The notes: a model not told the origin generated them from the sequence alone. Shown: positions 1-7,432, counted from the stretch's first letter. The stretch: DNA of 8,603 nucleotides from Gemmatimonadales bacterium (GCA_013813145.1 JACCSE010000446.1:1-8603); one strand, 5' to 3'. Made by a program: numbers and translations.

Positions 1-1
1 C

Positions 2-1294
2 CGCACGGCCGAGTTCATCGCGCAAGTTCGCGGGTTCGAGGCGCGGAGGACGGCACCGCCCGCGCCGCTCGGCCGCCGGGGGGGCGACCGGCGAAGCACG
101 ACCGAGCCCGCACCCGAGGTAGCGGCCGGCGTCGTACGGGTCGATTTCCGCCAGCTCGACGCGTTGCTCGAGGTGCTTGGCGAAGGACTGATCGAGCATT
201 CCGCGCTGGTCGATGCCTTCCGGCGAGTCGCCCGGCGCGGCGGAGCCGGGGAGGAGCTCGGCGATCTCGACCGTGCGATCGTGGCCCTGGAGAAGACGAT
301 GAAGCGGCTGGAGGCGGCGGTCATGGGCACCCGCCTGCTTCCGATCTCCACCGTCTTCGGCCGCTTTCCCCGCCAGGTGAGAGACCTCGCCCACGGTCAG
401 CGGAAGCGGGTGCGCCTCGTCGTCTCCGGTGGGGAGACCTCGCTGGACAAGGCGGTGCTCGACCGGCTGGGGGAGCCGCTGCTCCATCTCCTGAGCAATG
501 CGGTGGTCCACGGGATCGAGGACGCGGGCGAGCGCGTGCAGGCCGGCAAGCCGGAAGAAGGGGTGCTGGAGCTGTCGGCCGCGTCGCAGTCGGGACGGGT
601 CCTCATCCGTCTCACGGATGACGGGCGCGGGCTCGACGAGGCAAAGGTCCTGGCCAAGGCGGAATCGCTCGGGCTCGATGTGCGCTCCGCCGATCCGGCT
701 CGGATCCGGGCGCTCATCTTCCTGCCCGGCTTCTCCACCGCCACTGAAGTCTCCGGGCTCGCCGGCCGGGGCGTGGGCCTCGACGTCGTGGCCGGCTCGA
801 TCCGCGGGCTCGGCGGCACGATCGAGGTCGAGAGCCGGCCGGGTCGGGGCGTCACCTTCGTGCTCGACCTGCCGCTCACGCTCGCGGTGGTCCGCTCGCT
901 CATCGTCGAGGTGGACCGTGAGCGCTACGCGGTGCCGATCTCACAAGTCGCTGAAACGGTCCGGGCAGAGCCCGAGGCCATGCACCAGATCAATCGCCAG
1001 GGCGTCACCCTCTGGCGCGGCGATCTGATCCAGGTGTCCGATGGTGGGGCGCTGCTCGGCACCAGTGGCCGGCCGGCGGCGGCGCGGCGTTTCTTCATCG
1101 TCATCAGCGCCGGCGGCAAGCGGCGGGGCGTGCTGGTCGACCGGCTGGTGGGCCACCAGGACGTGGTGGTAAAGGGGCTCGATCGAACGCTTGGCCGACC
1201 GCAGGTGGTGTCGGGCACGACGATCCTCGGCGACGGCAGGGTGGCCTGCATTCTGGACGCGGCGCGAATCCTGGAGCGGGAGGTTCCGGCATGA
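2..1294 (+). CDS. cheA: Chemotaxis histidine kinase CheA, 3' part (P3-P4-P5)
   Basis: Cytoplasmic histidine kinase that autophosphorylates under receptor control and passes phosphate to CheY/CheB-type receivers. The frame is open from base 2 with no stop, so the start and the P1 phosphotransfer domain lie to the left; 430 residues are visible. After an Arg/Pro-rich linker (about residues 14-44) comes the P3 dimerisation hairpin, starting with VRVDFRQLDALLEVLGE. The P4 ATPase domain follows: N box HLLSNAVVHGIE (162-173), G1 DDGRGLD (206-212), F box IFLPGFSTA (239-247) and G2 GRGVGLDVV (255-263). The CheW-like P5 domain runs from about 290 to the end. The N box keeps Asn and His, but Ser and Val replace the Arg and Asp of textbook CheA. 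The protein ends right after P5, with no receiver. Its stop overlaps the cheW start (ATGA). A TTG at 164 is internal to P3 and not the real start. Family call is very secure. Confidence 0.97.
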   Translation, partial: RTAEFIAQVRGFEARRTAPPAPLGRRGGDRRSTTEPAPEVAAGVVRVDFRQLDALLEVLGEGLIEHSALVDAFRRVARRGGAGEELGDLDRAIVALEKTMKRLEAAVMGTRLLPISTVFGRFPRQVRDLAHGQRKRVRLVVSGGETSLDKAVLDRLGEPLLHLLSNAVVHGIEDAGERVQAGKPEEGVLELSAASQSGRVLIRLTDDGRGLDEAKVLAKAESLGLDVRSADPARIRALIFLPGFSTATEVSGLAGRGVGLDVVAGSIRGLGGTIEVESRPGRGVTFVLDLPLTLAVVRSLIVEVDRERYAVPISQVAETVRAEPEAMHQINRQGVTLWRGDLIQVSDGGALLGTSGRPAAARRFFIVISAGGKRRGVLVDRLVGHQDVVVKGLDRTLGRPQVVSGTTILGDGRVACILDAARILEREVPA

Positions 1295-1737
1295 GCGGCG
1301 GCGGCTTGGGGCGCGAGCTTCATCTCCTCACCTTCGCGCTCGACCGGGAGGCGTACGGGGTGCCGGTCGGACAGGTGCGCGAAGTGATTCGCGTGACGGA
1401 GATCACCCGGGTTCCTCACGCGCCCGCGCACGTGCGCGGGGTGACGAACCTACGCGGGCGGATCCTCCCGGTGGTAGAGATCCGCACCCGGCTCGGGCTG
1501 GAGCCGGGTGCCGTCACCGGACGTTCCCGCATCGTGGTCGTCGAGGTTCACGATCGGGTGCTCGGCATCCTGGTCGACGCGGTGCTCCAGGTAACCAAGA
1601 TCCCGCTGGAGAGCGTGACGCCCCCGCCGGCTGAAGTCGTGTCGCCCGGGAGCGATTGGATCAGCGGGGTGGCGCAGTCGAGCTCCCGGCTCGTCTTCCT
1701 GCTCGAGCTGGAGAAGGCGCTCCAGGCACCGGAATAG
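1291..1737 (+). CDS. cheW: Chemotaxis adaptor protein CheW
   Basis: Cytoplasmic scaffold that couples the chemoreceptor to CheA P5. The 148 residues form a single CheW domain, the usual family length. Diagnostic signals are the first strand LLTFALDREAYGVPV (12-26), VREVIR (29-34) and the core GVTNLRGRILPVVEI (50-64), in which Arg55 is the conserved NLRG arginine used for receptor/kinase contact. The segment RIVVVEV..RVLGILVDAV (80-98) matches the second half of the fold. The ATG at 1291 overlaps the cheA stop by four bases, and a GGGAGG Shine-Dalgarno sits at 1278-1283, seven bases upstream, so the start is well supported. It lies between cheA and the receptor gene, as expected for one signalling complex. 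Nothing odd is seen apart from a short glycine-rich N-terminus. Confidence 0.96.
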   Translation: MSGGGLGRELHLLTFALDREAYGVPVGQVREVIRVTEITRVPHAPAHVRGVTNLRGRILPVVEIRTRLGLEPGAVTGRSRIVVVEVHDRVLGILVDAVLQVTKIPLESVTPPPAEVVSPGSDWISGVAQSSSRLVFLLELEKALQAPE

Positions 1738-1776
1738 TCCGCCGCGCCGCGGCCGCACATAACCACGGGGAGAATC

Positions 1777-3273
1777 ATGGCAGGTCGACTGGAGCAGACC
1801 GTCAAGGACTGGACCATCCGGCGGAAGATCCTCACCGGATTCTCCGGCGTGCTGGCGCTCGCCGCCGTGCTGGGCTGGTTGGCCTTGCGGAGTCTCGATC
1901 GCATGAACGTCCTTGCCGCCCGGATCGGACAGGGGGAATTGTCGGCCGGCACCGCCGATCAATTGTTCCACGACTCGCGACTGACGATCCTGGTCACGCT
2001 GCTGCTGACGCTCGCGGTCGGACTGGTAACGGCGCTGGTGCTATCGCGACTCATCGCCGATCCGCTCACCCGTCTCGGCATTCTGGCGGAGCAAGTCTCC
2101 AAGGGCGATCTCACGGCCGACATCAAGAGCCAGTCGCGCGACGAGGTCGGGTGGCTGGAGCATTCGATGCGGCAGATGGTGAAGAACCTTCGCCAGACGG
2201 TCACCCAGATCACGGTGTCCTCCCGTGCGGTGGCGACCTCGGCCGAGGAGATCGCCGCGTCCTCCGCCCAGATGGCGAGGGGAGCCGAAACCCAGTCGAG
2301 CAGCACCGAGGAAACGTCCTCCACCATGGTCGAGATCGCCTCGCAGATGCAGCACCTGGCCAAGAGCGCCGAGGCGCTGGCGGCCAACGTGGACCAGACC
2401 TCGGCCTCGATCCAGCAGATGAGCGCCACGCTCGGTCAGACGGCACAGAACGGCGAGGTGCTGCTCCGCTCGGTGGACGAGGCCACGGCGACCCTCGGCA
2501 CGATGATCGAAAACGTCGGCGCGATCGCCGGACGAGTGCACAAGGTGGACGAGGTCAGCCGGCAGTCGGTGTGTGAGAGTCGGCAGAATGGAGCGCGGCT
2601 CCAGGAGTCGATCAACTCGATCGGCGAGCGCTCCGAGGAAATCGGCAAGATCGTCAAGGTGATCGAGGGGATCGCCGATCAGACCAACCTGCTCGCGCTC
2701 AACGCCGCCATCGAGGCCGCCCGGGCGGGCGATGCCGGTAAGGGATTCGCGGTGGTCGCCGACGAGGTCCGCCGCCTGGCCGAGCGCTCGGTGCAGGCCA
2801 CCGGAGAGATCGGGGCGGTGATCGAGTCGGTGCAGAAGGATACCCGGCACGCGGTCGCCCTGATGGAACACGTGCTCGCGGGCATCGTCGACTCGATCGG
2901 CAAGACTTCGGGGCTGGTGGCCGAGGCGGCGCGCGCCACCGACTCGCAGGCGGAGGACGCCCGCGAGGTACTGGAGACGGTAGGCCGGATGGCGACGCTC
3001 ACCCGGCAGATCGCCGGGTCGGTCAGGGAGAACGCCTGCGGCGCCGGGGAGATCAGTCAGGCCGCCCAGAAGATGAACCACCTCACCCATCAGATGGCGG
3101 AAGCCGTGGGCGAGCAGAAGCGGGGTGGCGAGATGGTGGTGAAGGCGGTCGAGTCGATCGCGCTCGTGTCCCGCCAGAATCTCGTGGCGGTGGAGCAGAT
3201 GAATGCGGCGGCCAAGAGCCTGGCCGGTGAGTCGGAGTCGCTCCGCCAGCGGGTCGAGCAGTTCCAGATCTAA
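1777..3273 (+). CDS. Methyl-accepting chemotaxis protein with minimal outer loop
   Basis: Inner-membrane chemoreceptor that controls CheA. Of 498 residues, TM1 spans about 18-37 and TM2 about 69-89, with only some 31 residues (38-68) between them, too few for a Cache or four-helix ligand-binding domain. HAMP follows at 90-142 (Pro96 and Glu123 conserved), then a long coiled-coil signalling domain. The hairpin tip is unmistakable: QTNLLALNAAIEAARAG (302-318) and GKGFAVVADEVRRLAERS (321-338). Arms on either side of the tip are about 175-180 residues, longer than in enteric Tsr/Tar. Glx-Glx-x-x-Ala-Ser-like methylation sites are EEIAAS (157-162), EETSST (178-183) and EQMNAA (473-478), agreeing with the downstream cheR/cheB. 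No C-terminal NWETF-like tether is present; the protein ends VEQFQI. GGGGAG at 1767-1772 is the likely ribosome site, four bases before ATG. The 39-base gap from cheW holds nothing else obvious. What it senses is unknown; cytoplasmic, membrane or partner-protein signals are more likely than a periplasmic ligand. Confidence 0.96.
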   Translation: MAGRLEQTVKDWTIRRKILTGFSGVLALAAVLGWLALRSLDRMNVLAARIGQGELSAGTADQLFHDSRLTILVTLLLTLAVGLVTALVLSRLIADPLTRLGILAEQVSKGDLTADIKSQSRDEVGWLEHSMRQMVKNLRQTVTQITVSSRAVATSAEEIAASSAQMARGAETQSSSTEETSSTMVEIASQMQHLAKSAEALAANVDQTSASIQQMSATLGQTAQNGEVLLRSVDEATATLGTMIENVGAIAGRVHKVDEVSRQSVCESRQNGARLQESINSIGERSEEIGKIVKVIEGIADQTNLLALNAAIEAARAGDAGKGFAVVADEVRRLAERSVQATGEIGAVIESVQKDTRHAVALMEHVLAGIVDSIGKTSGLVAEAARATDSQAEDAREVLETVGRMATLTRQIAGSVRENACGAGEISQAAQKMNHLTHQMAEAVGEQKRGGEMVVKAVESIALVSRQNLVAVEQMNAAAKSLAGESESLRQRVEQFQI

Positions 3274-3284
3274 GGGAGAACGCC

Positions 3285-5267
3285 ATGTCCCCAACCAGCG
3301 AGCGGCCGTCGGTTGCCATTCGCATCGCCGCCTTGGACGCCCTGCCCGAAGGCGAGGAGCGGCAGCCGGCGATCCTGGCGGCGCTCGAGGAGGCGGCCCC
3401 GGCGGTGCGGGAGCGCGCCATCCGGCTGGCCGCCCGCTACGTTGAGCCGGCGGTGCTCGGCGAACTCGTGGCCGACGATACCAACGCCGCACGGCGAAAC
3501 GGCGCGATCGCCGCGCTGGAGCGGCAGGGGCCCTATGCCCTTCCTCAACTCCAGTCGATGCTCGGGCTCGAGAACCTGGACGTCGCCATGTTCGCGCTCC
3601 AGGTCCTGGCGCGGATCGGCGACCCGGCCCCGACCGCCGCCATCCTGCCACTGCTCCGCCACCCCAACCTCAACGTGGCTCAGTCGGCCATCGAGGCGCT
3701 GGGACAGCTCCGCAGCCGGGAGGCGGTCCCAGCGCTTCTCGGCCTGCTCCGCGGAGAGCTCTGGCTCCAGCTCGCGGCAATCGACGCCCTGGGCGCGATC
3801 GGCGACCCCCGGGCGGTTGGCCCTCTGGTGGAACTGGTGCCCGACTCGGTGGTCGCCGAGCCTGCGCTCGAGTCGCTCCAGCGGCTCGCCGCCCCCGAGT
3901 CGCTGGAGCCGCTGCTCGCGTGCCTGGTCATCGTACGGGAGCGCTCGCTGCTCGACGCCCTGCTGCTCGCGGTAGGCGTGGTCATCGACCTCCATCCCGA
4001 CCCGGCCCCTGCCGCCGCGCGGCTGCGCGATGAGCTGGCGCTGGGGCACGGCGACGCTCTGCTGCCGTACCTGGAGCAGGTGCTGAACGGCACGGCAGCG
4101 TCGGGGGACCTGCTCCGTGCCGCGGCGGCCCTCACCGTGGTGGCCGGGCTCGAAGCACTGCTGCCGCTGGTCCTGCACCGGATCGCCGACCCGGAAGGAG
4201 CGCCCTGGGCCGAGGCGCTGTTTCGGCGGCACCCCGACGCGCTCCGAGGATCGCTCGACCGGCTGCTCGGCGACGCGGACGCCCGGATACGCCGGGGAGC
4301 GCTGCTCGCCGCTGGCTTCGGACCCGACGATCTGCCCACGCTCGTCAACCTGCTCGGCGATCCGGAGGCACCGGTGCGGGCCGCGGCCTGTCGCGCCCTG
4401 GGCTCGACCGGTGCCGAGGCGGTGGCGCCGCTCCTCGCCGAACGGCTCCGGTCGGGCGAGCCGATCGAGCGGGCGGCGGCGGTGCAGGGGCTCGCCCTGC
4501 TTCCTCCGGCTGCGCTCGGGGAACTGGAGCCCTGCCTGGCGCCGGGAGCGGCCGAGGAGGTCACCATCCGCGCGCTGGAGGTGCTCGGCCTGCGCCCGCA
4601 CGCCGCGTTCGAGGCCCGCATCCTGGAGTTGGCCGGCAGCCGTTCGACGGCGCTTCGACGCGCGGCGCTTCGAGCCGTGGCGCAGATCGGCGGCTCGCGC
4701 GCCGACGTGACTCTGGTCCGAGCCCTGGCCGACCGGAGCCGGCCGGTTCAGCTCGAGGCGCTCGAGCTCCTGGTCCGCCGGGGCGGCGAACGCACGGCGG
4801 TGACGCTGTCGGCGCTGCTGAGCGCGGGGGACTCGCTCCGGTATCACGTCATCCGGGCCCTGGGCCACCTTCGGGCGGAAGGCGCCGCCGGGAAGCTCCG
4901 CGCGCTCTACCCGGAGTGCGGTCCGCACGAGCGGCTGGAGATCGTCTCGGCGCTTATCCGCATCGCGCCGCGGGACCTGGCCGAGTTTCTCCGGGCCCGG
5001 CTGGAGGAGCCCGAGGCCGAGCTCCGGCGGATCGCCACCGGTGGGCTGGCGGAGCTGGCCGATCCGGCGCAGCTCCCGCTGCTCCTCACGCTGGCGGAGG
5101 ACGCCGACTGGAATGTCCGCAACGAGGCGGCCCGCGGGCTCGGCCTGCTGGGGCTGCCCGCCTGCCGCCCGCCGCTCCTCACCCTGGTGCGCGACGTCGA
5201 GCCGGTGGTGGCCCGGACGGCGCGCAAGGCGCTCGACGCGCTGCCCTCGGTCGCGATTCCGGCATGA
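3285..5267 (+). CDS. HEAT/PBS-lyase-type repeat protein in the che operon
   Basis: A 660-residue protein composed almost entirely of two-helix repeats of about 30 residues, perhaps 18-21 units, with no signal peptide and no membrane segment, so probably a cytoplasmic alpha-solenoid. Clear repeat cores are AIEALGQL (135-142), AIDALGAIGDPRAVGPL (165-181), AACRALGSTG (367-376), ATGGLAELADP (584-594) and EAARGLGLLG (614-623). Residues about 204-300 are less regular and could form a distinct surface. HEAT solenoids usually bind other proteins; some relatives are phycobilin lyases, but nothing here suggests a chromophore pathway. From memory, a HEAT-like protein (Cpc7) is linked to the Che7 system of Myxococcus xanthus, so such genes do occur beside che genes. 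The ATG at 3285 follows GGGAG (3274-3278), 11 bases after the mcp stop, and the stop overlaps cheR by ATGA. I infer a partner or scaffold for a component of this pathway. The exact role is unknown. Confidence 0.9.
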   Translation: MSPTSERPSVAIRIAALDALPEGEERQPAILAALEEAAPAVRERAIRLAARYVEPAVLGELVADDTNAARRNGAIAALERQGPYALPQLQSMLGLENLDVAMFALQVLARIGDPAPTAAILPLLRHPNLNVAQSAIEALGQLRSREAVPALLGLLRGELWLQLAAIDALGAIGDPRAVGPLVELVPDSVVAEPALESLQRLAAPESLEPLLACLVIVRERSLLDALLLAVGVVIDLHPDPAPAAARLRDELALGHGDALLPYLEQVLNGTAASGDLLRAAAALTVVAGLEALLPLVLHRIADPEGAPWAEALFRRHPDALRGSLDRLLGDADARIRRGALLAAGFGPDDLPTLVNLLGDPEAPVRAAACRALGSTGAEAVAPLLAERLRSGEPIERAAAVQGLALLPPAALGELEPCLAPGAAEEVTIRALEVLGLRPHAAFEARILELAGSRSTALRRAALRAVAQIGGSRADVTLVRALADRSRPVQLEALELLVRRGGERTAVTLSALLSAGDSLRYHVIRALGHLRAEGAAGKLRALYPECGPHERLEIVSALIRIAPRDLAEFLRARLEEPEAELRRIATGGLAELADPAQLPLLLTLAEDADWNVRNEAARGLGLLGLPACRPPLLTLVRDVEPVVARTARKALDALPSVAIPA

Positions 5268-6097
5268 CCCGGTTCCAGGCGGCGGAGTGGAAGCTGCTCA
5301 CCGACCTGATCCAGGATCGCTTCGGTCTGACCTTCGATGGCGTACGCTGCGAGATCCTCGAGTCGCGACTCGAGCCGCGCCTGCGTGAGCTCCACCTCGG
5401 GTCGCTGAGCGACTATTACCGGTTTCTTCGCTTCCATCCGGAGGGTGACGCCGAGCTCGGCCGGCTCACCCCGCTCATCACCAACAACGAGACCTACTTC
5501 TTCCGCGAGGCGCACCACTTCGACATCCTGGTGCGCCGGATCGTTCCCGACCTCCGGTCCGCCCTCCGCACCCGGCCGTTGAGAATCCTCTCGGCGGCCT
5601 GCTCCTCCGGCGAGGAGCCGTACTCCATCGTCATCGCGCTTCAGAACGGCGGCCTGGAGCTGGCCGGCGTGCGGTGGGAGATCGACGCCTGCGATCTCAA
5701 CCCCGAGCGCGTGGCTCAGGCGCGGCGGGGGCTGTACGATGCCGGCTCGCTTCGGGCTTGTGACGGGGAGGCGCGGCGGCGCTATTTCCGGGAAAGCGGT
5801 GGGAGGTTCGAGCTGCGGGAGCGCTACCGGACGGGTGTGCGGTTCTTCGAGGCCAACCTCCTCGCGCCGAACGGCTCCTTCGGATGGGGAAGCTACGACG
5901 CGATCTTCTGCCGCAACATGCTGATCTACTTCGGCGAGGAGGCCTTCGACGGGGTGATCGGTCTCTTCGCCCGGTCGCTCGCGCCCGGGGGCTATCTCCT
6001 GCTGGGCCACTCGGAGTCGCTGCTGGACCGAGCCACCGAGCTCCTCCCGGTGTCGTTCGGCACCGGGGTCGTCTACCGGAAGAGACTCTCCGACTGA
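5264..6097 (+). CDS. cheR: Chemoreceptor glutamate methyltransferase CheR
   Basis: SAM-dependent O-methyltransferase that methylates glutamates on the receptor's cytoplasmic helices. It has 277 residues, the usual length for a stand-alone CheR, with no TPR or other C-terminal extension. The N-terminal helical domain covers about 1-70, followed by the family signature ITNNETYFFRE (72-82). The SAM site comprises ILSAACSSGEEPYSI (108-122) and the acidic strand end DACDLN (141-146). The conserved catalytic-domain block CRNMLIYF is at 216-223, and LGHSESL at 247-253 closes the fold. The chosen ATG at 5264 overlaps the HEAT gene stop (ATGA). The frame is open further upstream to 4916, but that part lies inside the HEAT gene and gives no CheR homology. 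No Shine-Dalgarno is visible before 5264, so translation is probably coupled to the HEAT gene. The stop overlaps cheB by one base. Confidence 0.97.
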   Translation: MTRFQAAEWKLLTDLIQDRFGLTFDGVRCEILESRLEPRLRELHLGSLSDYYRFLRFHPEGDAELGRLTPLITNNETYFFREAHHFDILVRRIVPDLRSALRTRPLRILSAACSSGEEPYSIVIALQNGGLELAGVRWEIDACDLNPERVAQARRGLYDAGSLRACDGEARRRYFRESGGRFELRERYRTGVRFFEANLLAPNGSFGWGSYDAIFCRNMLIYFGEEAFDGVIGLFARSLAPGGYLLLGHSESLLDRATELLPVSFGTGVVYRKRLSD

Positions 6098-7182
6098 TGG
6101 TGCGCGTCTTCGTGGTGGACGACAGCGCGTTCGTCCGCCGTGCACTCGCCCGGATTCTGGACGCACAGCCGGGTTACCAGGTGGTGGGCGAGGCCGCGAA
6201 TGGCCTCGATGCGCTGGAGCGAATCCCGCGGCTGGACCCCGACCTGGTGACGCTGGACGTCGCGATGCCGGGGCTGGACGGAATCCAGGTGCTGCGTGGA
6301 CTGTTGCGCTGGAAGCCCGGGCTCAAGGTCATCATGCTCTCGGTGCATACCCGGCGCGGCGCCGAGGCCACGGTCGAGGCGCTGGCCGCCGGGGCGGTGG
6401 AATTCATAGACAAGTCCGCGTTCAACCTGATGGACCTGGAGACGCTCCGGCGGGAAGTGCTGGAGAAGATCGTGGTCTCCGTCGGGCCTGCCCGGGCGAC
6501 GGGGCCGCGGGTGCCGGCGCCGCGGGCGAGCGGCCTGGGCCGGGACGCCGCCGCGCATTGCGAGCTGTGCATCATCGGCGCCTCGACCGGCGGTCCGGCG
6601 GCGCTGCAGCGGATCCTGGAGCGGATCCCCGCCACGTTCCCGTTGCCGATACTGGTGGTGCAGCACATGCCGGCCGGATTCACCCTCCCGTTCGCCCAGC
6701 GGCTCGATGCGCTCTGCCGGCTTCAGGTGGCCGAGGCCACGGAAGGCGAGAAGCTGCTTCCGGGCCAGGTGCGGATCGCGCCGGCGGGTCGCCATCTCAG
6801 AGTCACGGCCAATCTCGCCGTGGTGCTGTCGGAGGAACCGGCGGACGCGAAGCACATCCCGAGCATCGACCTCACGATGAAGGCGGCGGCACGCGCGCGT
6901 CCGGGGAGAGTGCTGGGGATCCTGCTGACCGGGATGGGTGAGGACGGCGCGGAGGGGATGGTGGCGCTCCGGGCCGGCGGCGGAGTCACCATCGCCGAAA
7001 GCGAGGAGAGCTGCGTGGTTTACGGAATGCCCCGAGCCGCCTGGCGGAGCGGGGGCGTCGGTCACGTTCTCCCGTTGCCGGAGATCGCCGATTTTCTGGA
7101 GCGGTTCACCGGAATCTCTCCACCGACTCCCGAATCCACCGCAGGTATGCCGGACTTCCCGCCGCGATCGTCACCGCGATGA
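6097..7182 (+). CDS. cheB: Chemotaxis response regulator methylesterase CheB
   Basis: Removes receptor methyl groups (and may deamidate glutamines) when phosphorylated by CheA. It has 361 residues. The receiver domain spans about 1-120, with acidic pair Asp8/Asp9, phospho-acceptor Asp54 in TLDVAMPG, Ser82 and Lys106. The Lys is followed by Ser rather than the common Pro (IDKSAFNLMD). A linker at about 125-155 precedes the esterase domain, which shows the catalytic triad Ser163 (GASTGG, 161-166), His190 (VVQHMP) and Asp283 (TGMGEDGAEG, 278-287). ATG at 6097 forms TGATG with the cheR stop; the frame is open upstream to 5884 but that is inside cheR. A weak GGAAGAGA lies at 6078-6085. The last 20-odd residues (about 340-361) are Pro/Ser-rich, run past the normal CheB end and are encoded by DNA that is also cutA on the other strand. 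This is the only receiver domain in the window. Confidence 0.97.
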   Translation: MVRVFVVDDSAFVRRALARILDAQPGYQVVGEAANGLDALERIPRLDPDLVTLDVAMPGLDGIQVLRGLLRWKPGLKVIMLSVHTRRGAEATVEALAAGAVEFIDKSAFNLMDLETLRREVLEKIVVSVGPARATGPRVPAPRASGLGRDAAAHCELCIIGASTGGPAALQRILERIPATFPLPILVVQHMPAGFTLPFAQRLDALCRLQVAEATEGEKLLPGQVRIAPAGRHLRVTANLAVVLSEEPADAKHIPSIDLTMKAAARARPGRVLGILLTGMGEDGAEGMVALRAGGGVTIAESEESCVVYGMPRAAWRSGGVGHVLPLPEIADFLERFTGISPPTPESTAGMPDFPPRSSPR

Positions 7183-7432
7183 TCTCGGGGACCTCGTACG
7201 GATGAAGCTCCCGGATCCGCGCCTCGAGCGCTGGCAGCCGGTCCTCCGTGGTCTTGAGATGGCAGTACCACTCCTCAGCGGTTTCCACTCGGCCTTCCCA
7301 GCGATACGTGCTCGTCACCGGCCCGACCACCTGGGCACAGGCGGCGAGCCGCTCGCCGACGAGCTCGGCGGCCACCCGGTCGGCGAGCGCCCGGTCGGGG
7401 AGGGCGGTGCTCACCTGACAGCAGACGGTCAC
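7106..7432 (-). CDS. cutA: CutA1 family protein (divalent-cation tolerance type)
   Basis: Small trimeric CutA1-fold protein of 108 residues. The family was named for copper tolerance in E. coli, but its physiological role is unsettled. Recognisable pieces are VSTALPDRALADRVA (7-21), LVGERLAACAQVV (24-36), STYRWEGRVE (41-50), HLKTTEDRLPALE (58-70) and the hallmark HPYEVPEIIAV (77-87), then AYLRW (95-99). A GTG start at 7430-7432 is chosen because homology begins there (MTVCCQVST). The frame is open further upstream to 7750, but that overlaps the lipoprotein gene and looks non-coding. No purine-rich ribosome site precedes the GTG (GCCCCGCTCCCC); an AT-rich AATATA lies 12 bases further up. It sits 28 bases after the lipoprotein gene on the same strand, so co-transcription is likely. 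Its 3' end overlaps cheB by 77 bases, tail to tail. Confidence 0.93.
   Translation of the reverse strand: MTVCCQVSTALPDRALADRVAAELVGERLAACAQVVGPVTSTYRWEGRVETAEEWYCHLKTTEDRLPALEARIRELHPYEVPEIIAVTIAAGSPAYLRWIRESVERFR

Noticed and set aside
1741..1757. GC-rich palindromic stretch between cheW and mcp as a possible terminator
   Set aside because: It contains CCGCGG and GCGGCCGC, but no T run follows and mcp starts 20 bases later; such palindromes are common by chance in this composition.
1656..2576. + strand frame of 306 codons overlapping cheW and mcp
   Set aside because: Out of frame with two certain genes; Arg/Gly/Asp-rich product with no domain.
2041..3651. Long open frame on the - strand (536 codons) opposite mcp and the HEAT gene
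   Set aside because: Mirror of the + strand genes; composition dominated by Arg/His/Gly/Leu, no recognisable domain, and it spans two well-supported genes. Open antisense frames are expected at this GC content.
3270..4928. Long open frame on the - strand (552 codons) opposite the HEAT gene
   Set aside because: Low-complexity Arg/Gln/Glu/Gly-rich product without family features; antisense to a gene with clear repeat structure.
4916..5263. Upstream in-frame extension of cheR
   Set aside because: Lies inside the HEAT gene in another frame, gives Arg/Gly/Ala-rich non-homologous sequence; CheR homology starts at the ATG at 5264.
5884..6096. Upstream in-frame extension of cheB
   Set aside because: Inside cheR; the receiver domain begins exactly at the ATG at 6097.
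4907..6166. - strand frame of 419 codons opposite cheR
   Set aside because: Antisense shadow of cheR; no recognisable motif.
6073..7065. - strand frame of 330 codons opposite cheB
   Set aside because: Antisense shadow of cheB, His/Arg/Gln-rich with no family features.
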